Source: Bhargavaea ginsengi
GTDB lineage: Bacteria; Bacillota; Bacilli; Bacillales_A; Planococcaceae
Length of the DNA stretch: 64,000 nt
NCBI RefSeq assembly: GCF_900109165.1
Contig: NZ_FNZF01000004.1
Coordinates: 163,566 to 227,565, forward strand
Direction of reading: 5' to 3'
The position numbers and the translations under genes were made by a program. Below the pieces are notes generated by a model. The model worked only from the letters and a program-made list of their open reading frames with translations. It was not told the DNA's origin and searched no databases. Below are positions 30,098-37,302 of the stretch, one piece after another (the stretch's first letter is position 1; each line of letters starts with the position of its first letter).

Positions 30098-30188
30098 AAT
30101 GGTCCCTCCCTTTCCGTTGCCGGGGGCACTGAATCCGCTTTCACATCTGACGGCTCTTAAGCCATATCCGGCATCTCTTTATGACTCC

Positions 30189-30217
30189 AGTGTAATAATG
30201 AATGAGCATTCAGTCAA
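30189..30217 (-). promoter_or_regulatory. fadF promoter with FadR-like operator in the spacer
   Basis: TTGACT (complement of 30212-30217), 17 bases, then TACACT (complement of 30189-30194). The spacer holds the perfect palindrome TGAATG-AG-CATTCA at 30199-30212. These half-sites match the operator of the TetR-type FadR of Bacillus, so repression relieved by long-chain acyl-CoA is likely. The regulator encoded at 22441 is a candidate binder, but a FadR gene elsewhere is equally possible. Confidence 0.78.
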
Positions 30218-30253
30218 CAATATTTTTGAATTTTGTCCCGAATGACAAAAGTG

Positions 30254-30293
30254 AGGCATCCGTGTTCCCGATTGTACGGGAATACGGATGCCT
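30254..30293 (-). terminator. Long hairpin at the end of the cobalamin operon
   Basis: A 17-bp near-perfect stem (30254-30270 with 30277-30293) with a six-base loop is followed on the minus strand by CACTTTTG. It probably ends the cobalamin operon. On the plus strand TTTTTTATT follows after a further 12 bases. The rest of the 342-base gap between fadF and cblS holds the fadF promoter and about 140 bases after cblS in which I see nothing clear. Confidence 0.75.
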
Positions 30294-30439
30294 CTGCAAC
30301 GTGATTTTTTATTGGTATTCCGGAGGATTTCTGCTGTTTTCCCCGGTAACGTCCTGTACCTGCTGCTTCCACGGCACACTCACCGACTGCGACACCGAAC
30401 TCTGTGAGTGGACCGGCGGTCGCCGTGCCGATTACTGTT

Positions 30440-31114
30440 TCAGCCCATTTCATGGAAGAATTCCCCGAAATGCAACTGGGCATCCGATTCTTTCCCCGGT
30501 ACAGTGCGGACAAAGATAGCAGTGGCCGGACCGGCAGAAGCTGAAGGAGCCACTTCGGATGGCAGCCGTGCAGGGGGCTTTCCGGTAAGCCGCTCCCATT
30601 CCGCACCAATTCCGCCTGAGCCAGCCGGCCAAACGGCATCGATGATTCCTTCATCAAGACCGGCCCTCACCTTTCCGAGTTCCGCACACTTTTCCGCCTC
30701 CCGGATGACGGCTTCGCCGACAAGCGGACGGCCATAAAGGAACCACTTACCACCTGATTCCGTAATATCACGGGACCTTCTCCCGATCATCGTCACACTC
30801 ATCGCGGACTGGAGCATGTCCATGTTCGTCTCGGTGCTTCCTGATATCGGCGGAGGCGTTAGGGAACTTTCCTTGAACGCCCGCCGGATTCCGGAAGAGT
30901 ACTCATCCCAACTGGTATTCCCGCTGAAGTTGTGGAGGAGGACGGCGATCGGCTCTGCTCCTGCCGTCCACTGCTCAAGAAGAGTGACCCGTGCAGAGAA
31001 ATAGCCTACAAGTTCATCCGGCACCTGAACGGCATCCGCCGCTTTCTTGCCGATGCCTCCCGAGTTATCAGTTGTGACGACCCATCCTCCGCCCAGGTCC
31101 AGTGCATTTCTCAC
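30440..31114 (-). CDS. cblS: Alpha-ribazole kinase CblS
   Basis: This protein resembles CblS, the alpha-ribazole kinase of Listeria and Geobacillus. CblS phosphorylates salvaged alpha-ribazole to the phosphate used by CobS. The 224-aa sequence opens with RNALDLGGGWVVTTDNSGGIGKK, a PurM/AIR-synthase-like N-terminus, and includes PIAVLLHNFSGNTSWDEYSSGI. A GTG start overlaps the cblT stop as GTGA, with GAGGTGG just upstream. It is the last gene of the operon. The assignment rests on the motifs and the paired cblT. Confidence 0.82.
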   Translation of the reverse strand: MRNALDLGGGWVVTTDNSGGIGKKAADAVQVPDELVGYFSARVTLLEQWTAGAEPIAVLLHNFSGNTSWDEYSSGIRRAFKESSLTPPPISGSTETNMDMLQSAMSVTMIGRRSRDITESGGKWFLYGRPLVGEAVIREAEKCAELGKVRAGLDEGIIDAVWPAGSGGIGAEWERLTGKPPARLPSEVAPSASAGPATAIFVRTVPGKESDAQLHFGEFFHEMG

Positions 31115-31596
31115 CGGGCCACCTCTTTCCGGACCGCGGCTTTTCGTACAATGGGCATGGTTGCCCCCGCTACAATAGCATTAACGATTGAAGCTGCCGG
31201 AACTGCAATGATCGCCGTCCAAAAGAACGCGGGTGTAACGAGCCAATAAAAGGGCAGAACAGCAACAACACCGTTGCCGACCAGGAAGTATCCCCATTTG
31301 AGAAGGTCCCGCCCCCGATGGTGCAGCCAGGCAAAGCCGCCGGTCACAACAAACATTTCAACAGCTATCAGCAGATGAAGCGGTCCGAGCGGGCTTCCTC
31401 CAGTGATAGCCGATATCAGGTGTCCGATCATCGCTGCCGTTCCTGCCGCTGCGGGGGGAAGAAAAGCGGCCGATAATAATGCCGGCGCCGAATCCAGTGC
31501 CGCCGATCCGATACCCATCGGAATCTTCACCAGTGCTCCGATCGCGCACATTGCCGAGACCAGCGCCGTCATCACAAGAAGACGCGTTCTGTTCAA
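31111..31596 (-). CDS. cblT: Alpha-ribazole transporter CblT (ECF S-component type)
   Basis: This is a 161-aa hydrophobic protein with about five membrane segments, of the ECF-transporter substrate-binding type: RLLVMTALVSAMCAIGALVKIPMG, then AAAGTAAMIGHLISAITGGSPLG. In this context it matches CblT, the alpha-ribazole permease that pairs with CblS. The TTG start at 31596 has AAGGGTG seven bases upstream and overlaps the stop of pduO. It is followed by cblS with a four-base overlap. Confidence 0.82.
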   Translation of the reverse strand: MNRTRLLVMTALVSAMCAIGALVKIPMGIGSAALDSAPALLSAAFLPPAAAGTAAMIGHLISAITGGSPLGPLHLLIAVEMFVVTGGFAWLHHRGRDLLKWGYFLVGNGVVAVLPFYWLVTPAFFWTAIIAVPAASIVNAIVAGATMPIVRKAAVRKEVAR

Positions 31597-32189
31597 TCGG
31601 TTTCACCCTTCTGTTGTTTTCTCTTGGTATTTCGGAACACCTTGGCGCTCCTTGCATATTCAACATCCGGCCGCCCTAGACGGAAATTGGCGATGCGTGC
31701 TGCGGCAAACAGATAATCCGACAGCCTATTGATATATTGCAGCGAGGTTTCCGGTACCTGCTCTCCGGCATTCATCAGGCGGACCACCTGACGCTCCGCC
31801 CTTCTCGCCACCGTCCGGGCAATGTGTAGCGTTGCAGCCGGGTCCGTCCCTCCGGGAAGTATGAACCGTTCCAGTTCAGGCGCTTCTTCCGATAATTCAT
31901 CAATTCTCTTTTCGAGCCATTGAATAGAAGACGGGCGCAGCTTGTTCTCACGTTTATCAGTTACATTTGCCAGATCTCCTCCGCAATCAAACAGCTCGTG
32001 CTGAATCTCTTCAAGGTCTTCAAGCAAGTCCCCGAATAATTCTTCCGGCAGCTCGGACATCGCCTTGCCGATAAATGAATTGAGTTCGTCCGTCGTGCCG
32101 TAGGCTTCAACACGGAGGTGATCTTTGGATACTCTCGCACCGATGAGCCCCGTCATCCCTTTGTCTCCCGTTCGTGTGTAGATCCCCAT
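31593..32189 (-). CDS. pduO: Cob(I)alamin adenosyltransferase, PduO type
   Basis: This enzyme transfers the adenosyl group of ATP to cob(I)alamin to give the coenzyme form. The 198-aa sequence begins MGIYTRTGDKGMTGLIGARV, the ATP-binding signature of the PduO family. It carries FILPGGTDPAATLHIARTVARRAER and YINRLSDYLFAAARIAN, both typical. The ATG at 32189 has AGGAGG upstream. Its product AdoCbl is the cofactor of IcmF, encoded downstream. Confidence 0.95.
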   Translation of the reverse strand: MGIYTRTGDKGMTGLIGARVSKDHLRVEAYGTTDELNSFIGKAMSELPEELFGDLLEDLEEIQHELFDCGGDLANVTDKRENKLRPSSIQWLEKRIDELSEEAPELERFILPGGTDPAATLHIARTVARRAERQVVRLMNAGEQVPETSLQYINRLSDYLFAAARIANFRLGRPDVEYARSAKVFRNTKRKQQKGETD

Positions 32190-32212
32190 CCTTCTTCCTC
32201 CTATCTGCAAAT

Positions 32213-32605
32213 TCACTTCAATTCTTTCGCAAGCCCGTACCAGATTCTTGTGACCCGGCCGGCTTCCCTGAACAGCCGCTGATTCAGCCGGCCGCATGTA
32301 TCGCGCAGCCAGCGGCTATGCGGATCGGCGGGTACGATCCCCCTGCCGATGTCCGTCAAAATGATGACCAGCTGGTTTTGGTCCGCAGCTTCAATAAAGC
32401 GGAACACGTCCTTCATGGCGGACTCTTCGTCATGATGGTTGGATGATATGTACGCTTCCAGTCCGGCCAGCACCACCCGGCCGGACTCAGGTTTTGGCAG
32501 CCGGGAAAGATCCCCCGCCTCGACCCATTGCAAGTTTTCATGGGCAAGCACTGTTCTTACGTATTCTCGCTTCCCGTTATGGGCACCTCCGATATAAATG
32601 TGCAT
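32213..32605 (-). CDS. Short CobU-like protein (cobinamide kinase/guanylyltransferase family)
   Basis: This 130-aa protein is of the CobU family, which is normally about 180 aa. It has a P-loop-like IYIGGAHNGKREYV at the N-terminus. Its C-terminal block, IGRGIVPADPHSRWLRDTCG then RLNQRLFREAGRV, closely matches Salmonella CobU (GMGIVPEN...RHFRDIAGRVNQ). It lacks the His-rich guanylyl-accepting segment of CobU. GGAGGAG precedes the ATG at 32605. It overlaps cobC by 49 bases. A second, full-size CobU is encoded at 34714 with the opposite set of conserved parts. Confidence 0.8.
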   Translation of the reverse strand: MHIYIGGAHNGKREYVRTVLAHENLQWVEAGDLSRLPKPESGRVVLAGLEAYISSNHHDEESAMKDVFRFIEAADQNQLVIILTDIGRGIVPADPHSRWLRDTCGRLNQRLFREAGRVTRIWYGLAKELK

Positions 32606-33153
32606 CGGTTTCTCTCCTCCCATGACCTGCGGTGAGACCATTCAAGCCTGTACAAACCTCCCGGCGGGACACTCCAACCGAAAAATGACCGGCGTTCCGG
32701 AGCGAGATGACCCAGCAGGATCCTCGCAGGGCCTCCGTGTGTGACGATGGCCACCGACCGGACCTTCTGTTTCCTCAGACGGTCAAGCCCCCGAAGCACA
32801 CGGTCTTCAAGAACGTCAAAACGCTCACCGCCTGGCGGATGCTCAGCAGTGGGTTCATTTATCCAGCGGCGATAGCGAACGTCCGCTTTCAGGTCATCGT
32901 ACGTTTTCATTTCCCATGCGCCGAAATCCGCCTCCCTGAATTCAGGGTGGGGCTCGTACGGAATACCCGGAAATAAAAACCCGGCAGTCTGTCTGCAGCG
33001 GAGAAGATCACTCCCTGTCAGACAGTCCGGAAAGAATCCGGCAGGTCCGGTTTCTGTGCATACAGGGACATCGCTCCACCCGACATACCGTCGCTCCCGA
33101 TTCGCTGCCGTTTCAAGATGCCGGATCACATACAGAACAAAAGAATCGTCCAT
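32557..33153 (-). CDS. cobC: Alpha-ribazole phosphatase-like histidine phosphatase (CobC)
   Basis: This histidine phosphatase-family protein has 198 aa, with VIRHLETAANRERRYVGW carrying the phospho-acceptor His and the ribose-phosphate signature. Later elements are READFGAWE and the second catalytic His in VTHGGPARILLG. In this operon it most likely removes the phosphate of adenosylcobalamin-5'-phosphate or alpha-ribazole-phosphate. It overlaps cobS at its 5' end and the short cobU-like gene at its 3' end. Confidence 0.88.
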   Translation of the reverse strand: MDDSFVLYVIRHLETAANRERRYVGWSDVPVCTETGPAGFFPDCLTGSDLLRCRQTAGFLFPGIPYEPHPEFREADFGAWEMKTYDDLKADVRYRRWINEPTAEHPPGGERFDVLEDRVLRGLDRLRKQKVRSVAIVTHGGPARILLGHLAPERRSFFGWSVPPGGLYRLEWSHRRSWEERNRCTFISEVPITGSENT

Positions 33154-33893
33154 AAAAGAAGCTCACACCCTTCGACAAATGCACCGGCCAGATCCCCCGT
33201 GGCACCCCCAAAATTCCGGACCGTCCAGTTTTTGAAGAGCAGCACCGCCACGAGAACCGCCGCTGTTCCAACTGCCGGAAACAGCAGGCTCTCCGACCAG
33301 GCTGCGGCAGCAGCTCCACCCAGAGCAAGCATGGCTGCGGCAGGGATGCCAATACGGAACCCTTCCATTTTTTCGATAAAAAACACAAGCACTCCCGAAC
33401 GCTTTGCCAGTGGAGAAACCGACAGATAGATGGAAAGCCCTGCCCGTGTAGCAAACGGCACGAATACTATAAATGCAGGCATCAGTCCTCCACGGCCAAT
33501 CAGTTCTGTCAAAATCGCAAGCTTTCCGAGAAGAAGGAACAGCAGCGCCATTGTACCGAACGCACCAATCCTCGGATCCCCCAAAATCTCCAGGCGCTTG
33601 TTTTGGTCGCGGTAGGAAAAATACGCATCCCCCATGTCCGCCCAGCCATCCAGATGGAGCCCTCCTGACAGGACTGCAAGCATAAGTACCAAAATAAAGG
33701 CCGTGAGGAATGGCCCTGTTCCTCCGGGGCCCGCAGCCAGTGCCGTTGCCGACCATGACACTGCACCGATGAATGCGCCAACCACCGGATTGAGGGTGAA
33801 CATCCAGATCGATTCTTTCCGGCCGACCGGCAGGTTTTTGCGGACAGGCACCGCCGAGAAGAACTGGACTGCGAGAAGAAGTCCTCGGATCAT
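33126..33893 (-). CDS. cobS: Adenosylcobinamide-GDP ribazoletransferase
   Basis: This membrane enzyme joins AdoCbi-GDP to alpha-ribazole (phosphate), the last assembly step of cobalamin. The 255-aa protein has several hydrophobic segments and the family motifs GGLHLDGWADMGDA (acidic metal site), LGDPRIGAFG and NFGGATGDLAGA. The ATG at 33893 overlaps the cbiP stop as ATGA and has GGGGAAG upstream. The phosphate-form substrate can come from CblS or be handled by CobC. Confidence 0.94.
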   Translation of the reverse strand: MIRGLLLAVQFFSAVPVRKNLPVGRKESIWMFTLNPVVGAFIGAVSWSATALAAGPGGTGPFLTAFILVLMLAVLSGGLHLDGWADMGDAYFSYRDQNKRLEILGDPRIGAFGTMALLFLLLGKLAILTELIGRGGLMPAFIVFVPFATRAGLSIYLSVSPLAKRSGVLVFFIEKMEGFRIGIPAAAMLALGGAAAAAWSESLLFPAVGTAAVLVAVLLFKNWTVRNFGGATGDLAGAFVEGCELLLWTILLFCM

Positions 33894-34717
33894 CGGCCGT
33901 CTTCCCCGAAAATCAGCTGCCGGATGCGCTGCCAGTCTGCATAGTTGCGGAAATGCGCTGCCCACTCGTCATACAGGGGCCGTTCGGATCCCTCTGCTCT
34001 GCCAAGAGAATCTTCTTCCTGAATTCCGTGGCCATCGATGAATGGCAGCACACCAAGGACCGGAAGACCGGTGCGACCTTCCAGAAAATCGATGCCGCTT
34101 TGGAACAGCCCGATATCGCCCCGGAACTTGTTGATGAGTATCCCCCTGATCCGATCCCGGTCCTGCCGATCAAGCAGTTCGAGTGTACCGATAATCGAGG
34201 CAAATACACCGCCCCGCTCAATGTCTGCGACAAGCAAAACCGGAACATTGGCCTCCCTGGCGACCCGCATGTTCACCAGCTCCCGGTCGTTCAGGTTGAC
34301 TTCCGCCGGGCTGCCCGCTCCTTCTATGACTACGGCGTCATAACGGTCCCCCAGAACCCGGAGCGACTTCCGAATCGCTTCCATGCCGATCCGAAAAAAG
34401 CGTTCCCGGTACTCCATCCCGTCCATTTCGCCGTATGGCCTGCCAAGAAGCAGGATATCCGCAGTCCTGTCGTCTGTTGGTTTCAGCACAATCGGGTTCA
34501 TCTCGGGCACCGGGGGGATTCCGGCGGCTTCCGCCTGCACACTTTGTGCGCGGCTGATTTGGAGCCCGTTGCCAATTTCAGTCGTAAAGGACGACATATT
34601 CTGTGATTTGAAAGGCGCCGTCCGGACCCCCTCATCAGCGAGCAACCGGCAGATTGCCGTACATACCATGCTTTTTCCGACATGCGATGCGGTTCCCTGG
34701 ATCATGATTCCGTTCAT
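33890..34717 (-). CDS. cbiP: Cobyric acid synthase-like protein without glutaminase domain
   Basis: This protein shows the N-terminal ATP-dependent amidoligase domain of CobQ/CbiP: IMIQGTASHVGKSMV (P-loop), FKSQNMSSFTTEIGNGLQIS, VIEGAGSPAEVNL and VADIERGGVFASI. It has only 275 aa, whereas CobQ is about 500. After LPFIDGHGIQEEDSL it jumps to the short tail YDEWAAHFRNYADW, which resembles the extreme end of CobQ. The class I glutaminase domain with its Cys and His is missing, with no frameshift visible. It may use free ammonia or have another role in salvage. Confidence 0.85.
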   Translation of the reverse strand: MNGIMIQGTASHVGKSMVCTAICRLLADEGVRTAPFKSQNMSSFTTEIGNGLQISRAQSVQAEAAGIPPVPEMNPIVLKPTDDRTADILLLGRPYGEMDGMEYRERFFRIGMEAIRKSLRVLGDRYDAVVIEGAGSPAEVNLNDRELVNMRVAREANVPVLLVADIERGGVFASIIGTLELLDRQDRDRIRGILINKFRGDIGLFQSGIDFLEGRTGLPVLGVLPFIDGHGIQEEDSLGRAEGSERPLYDEWAAHFRNYADWQRIRQLIFGEDGR

Positions 34718-35307
34718 ACCATCCCTCGTTTCCCGTTTTCCGGTTTCCACCAGAGCGGTATGCCTGCATCCATTTCATAAGCGATATCCGCCATTGAAAC
34801 GAGCTGCTGGTGGATGTACCCGAGCATTTCCGAATAAGCACCGATATCCGCTGCGGCAGGAAGCGGCTCTTCCAGCACTTCATTGGATACGACAACGATG
34901 GCAGATGCCTTTTCGGTCATTTCAGACAGCGCAGCAAGCAGCGCCCCTACTTTTGTCTCGAGGCATCCTTGCCGGCGGTGGCAAGGCAGGCCGCTTTCAA
35001 TGCCTTCATACATTTCATTGGCCAACCATGTTGTGATGCAGTCAATCAGAACCCCATCCCCTTCACGGATCATCGGCAGGATGCCCGGAAAATCAGCAGG
35101 ACGCTCGAACGTCTCCCACGACTCCGGCCTGGCGGAACGGTCCCGCCGGTGATGCCGTATGCGGTCTCTCATCTCCCCATCGACCGGACGGCCCGTTGCA
35201 ACATAAACGAGACGGCCGGATGCATGGGTAACGAGCCAGTTTTCTGCGAATGCGGTCTTTCCGCTTCTTACGCCTCCACTTATGAAAACGAGTCTTCCCC
35301 GAACCAT
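34714..35307 (-). CDS. cobU: Adenosylcobinamide kinase/guanylyltransferase (CobU), divergent C-terminus
   Basis: CobU phosphorylates adenosylcobinamide and then transfers GMP to it. The 197-aa protein has the P-loop VFISGGVRSGKTAFAE, the guanylyl-accepting His segment RIRHHRRDRSARPESWETFE and LIDCITTWLANEMY. Its C-terminus (VVSNEVLEEPLPAAADIGAY) lacks the usual G-x-G-I-V-P and RD-x-x-GR-x-NQ residues, which survive in the short paralogue at 32213. The ATG at 35307 has AAGGAGG upstream and lies 28 bases inside cobD. Confidence 0.9.
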   Translation of the reverse strand: MVRGRLVFISGGVRSGKTAFAENWLVTHASGRLVYVATGRPVDGEMRDRIRHHRRDRSARPESWETFERPADFPGILPMIREGDGVLIDCITTWLANEMYEGIESGLPCHRRQGCLETKVGALLAALSEMTEKASAIVVVSNEVLEEPLPAAADIGAYSEMLGYIHQQLVSMADIAYEMDAGIPLWWKPENGKRGMV

Positions 35308-36356
35308 CCGGCAAGCGCCTCCTTCAGAATCTTCATCTTTTCCCGTTCCTTGATGCCTACCCGGAACCACGCTCCGTCCATGCCGAGAAAATTTTCCGAA
35401 TGGCGGAGGACGATCCCCTGCCCGAGCATCGCTCTATAAAGTCCGGCAGACTTTTCGGGCCGGAAGCTGATGTAGTTCGTTTCGCTTTCGGTCACGGTGC
35501 ATCCTGCAGCCTCCAGAAATCCGGCCAGCTGCTGCCGTTCTTCCCGGCAGTACCGGATTGTCCGTCTTCGGAATTCTTCTTCGTCAAAGCAGAGCGTTCC
35601 GATCCTGGATGCTATCCCATTGACATTCCAATGAGGAACCGCATGGCGTTGGGCGGCGATCCGGTCTGCGGAACCGATCATATAACCGAGCCGGATGCCG
35701 GGAATGGCATACATTTTCGTCATCGACCGGACGACGACCGCATTGGGAAATTCCACTAGTTCAGGGATAAACGAGTGTTCCTCACCTGCAAAATCCATGA
35801 ATGCTTCATCGATCACCAGCTCGCAGCCGGTCCGGAGCCCATGCTCAGCCAGCCGGCGTATGGTCTCCTTAGGGATCCGCACGCCGGTCGGGTTGTTCGG
35901 GTTGCAGATATACAGCACATCCGCATCCGACATATTTTCCAGAACCCGGCCCTCCGGGAATTCCGGGTCGGCCGGGTCCGCTACAAGATCAGCACATTTG
36001 GCACCTTTTGAGAGCAGTGTGGTCCTGTATTCGGAAAACGTTGGATGAATCAGGAGAGCCGTCCGGCCGCGGTACCTGTCCGCAATGACCGAAAACAGCT
36101 CCGCAGCACCGTTTCCTGCCAGTACGCGATTCCCGGGCACACCGTGATGGGCAGCGGCTGCCGAGCGGAACGGTTCGCCTTCCGGATCCGGATAATGAGG
36201 CAACGCCGAGAGCAGTTCCGGCCAACTTTTCCGGACCTTTTCCGGAACTCCGAGCGGATTGACATTCTCACTAAAGTCGAGCACCCGGTCGGGCACTTCC
36301 AAACCGAGCCGTTCATATAAGCGGAGCGGGTTCGCCCCATGTTCAGGCAACTGCAA
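35280..36356 (-). CDS. cobD: Threonine-phosphate decarboxylase
   Basis: This PLP enzyme of the aminotransferase fold makes (R)-1-amino-2-propanol O-2-phosphate, the linker CbiB attaches to cobyric acid. LDFSENVNPLGVPEKV, YICNPNNPTGVRIP, VIDEAFMDF and the PLP-lysine SMTKMYAIPGIRLGY are present, and the length fits at 358 aa. A TTG at 36356 is chosen because GGAGGA lies eight bases upstream. A TTG at 36362 is too close. It overlaps cbiB by 14 bases. Confidence 0.93.
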   Translation of the reverse strand: MQLPEHGANPLRLYERLGLEVPDRVLDFSENVNPLGVPEKVRKSWPELLSALPHYPDPEGEPFRSAAAAHHGVPGNRVLAGNGAAELFSVIADRYRGRTALLIHPTFSEYRTTLLSKGAKCADLVADPADPEFPEGRVLENMSDADVLYICNPNNPTGVRIPKETIRRLAEHGLRTGCELVIDEAFMDFAGEEHSFIPELVEFPNAVVVRSMTKMYAIPGIRLGYMIGSADRIAAQRHAVPHWNVNGIASRIGTLCFDEEEFRRRTIRYCREERQQLAGFLEAAGCTVTESETNYISFRPEKSAGLYRAMLGQGIVLRHSENFLGMDGAWFRVGIKEREKMKILKEALAGWFGEDSFS

Positions 36357-37302
36357 CAGCAATTCCTCCGATCAATAACCCTAGGATGACAAACGCCCAC
36401 GATGCTAAGTGCATCGCGTTCACTGACTCGGCAATATCCGCTGTCTCAAGCGGACGGTCCGGACGGCCCATCCTCGCGCGATCGGACGGCACCCCCTGAT
36501 AGGTGTTGAGCCCGCCAAGTTCTGCGCCGAGCTGCCAGGCGGTAGCTGCCTCAAGCCAGCCGCTGTTCGGACTCGGATGTTTTCTCGCATCACGCCGCCA
36601 GCCGTCCAGCCGTACCCGGAGCGGCAGCCCGCTCCGGTTCTTGGTAACGAGCAGAATGAGCAACCCCGTCAGCCTGGATGGGATCAGATTCAAGACATCG
36701 TCGGCCTTTGCCGAGAAATAACCGAACGATCCGTATCGTTCATTCCGGTAACCCACCATCGAGTCAAGCGTATTGACCGCCTTGTAGACCCAAATGCCCG
36801 GCGCCCCGAAGAGAAAGGCCCAGAAAAGCGGTGCGGTCACACCATCGGATGTATTTTCCGATACCGTCTCAACGACCCCGCGCACAATTTCGGCCTCGGG
36901 CAGCGACTCCGTATCCCGTCCGACGATCCAGCCGAGTTTTCCCCGTGCTTCACGGAGACGGCCTTCCACGAGCGGCCGATACACATCCATCGCAGCCTGC
37001 GCCAGACTTTTCCGGGCAAGACCTGCCGCAATCAGCAGAGACTCCACCGCGATGCCTGCCGCGCGGTGGATGCTATCGAACAGCCAGACGAGGCCTCCCG
37101 CTGAAAGCGCGGACAGTCCCGCAGTGATCAGGAGTGTCATCAGCCCTTTTGCACGGCGGTTCCGTCCCGAGTTCAGCCGGTTATCCAGAAATGTGATCAG
37201 CCGGCCGATCCATCGGACGGGATGCGGCCATCCGGGCGGATCTCCAACCAACCTGTCAATCAGAAACCCGGCCACACAGGCGATCAGATGATTCAGGATC
37301 AT
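36343..37302 (-). CDS. cbiB: Adenosylcobinamide-phosphate synthase
   Basis: CbiB condenses adenosylcobyric acid with aminopropanol phosphate. The 319-aa membrane protein has the N-terminal DRLVGDPPGWPHPVRWIG motif, ETVSENTSDGVTAPLFWAFLFG with conserved acidic residues, and YKAVNTLDSMVGYRNERYGSFG. The ATG overlaps the stop of the btuD-cbiZ gene as ATGA. Together with CbiZ it would cleave and rebuild incomplete corrinoids. Confidence 0.95.
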   Translation of the reverse strand: MILNHLIACVAGFLIDRLVGDPPGWPHPVRWIGRLITFLDNRLNSGRNRRAKGLMTLLITAGLSALSAGGLVWLFDSIHRAAGIAVESLLIAAGLARKSLAQAAMDVYRPLVEGRLREARGKLGWIVGRDTESLPEAEIVRGVVETVSENTSDGVTAPLFWAFLFGAPGIWVYKAVNTLDSMVGYRNERYGSFGYFSAKADDVLNLIPSRLTGLLILLVTKNRSGLPLRVRLDGWRRDARKHPSPNSGWLEAATAWQLGAELGGLNTYQGVPSDRARMGRPDRPLETADIAESVNAMHLASWAFVILGLLIGGIAVAVA

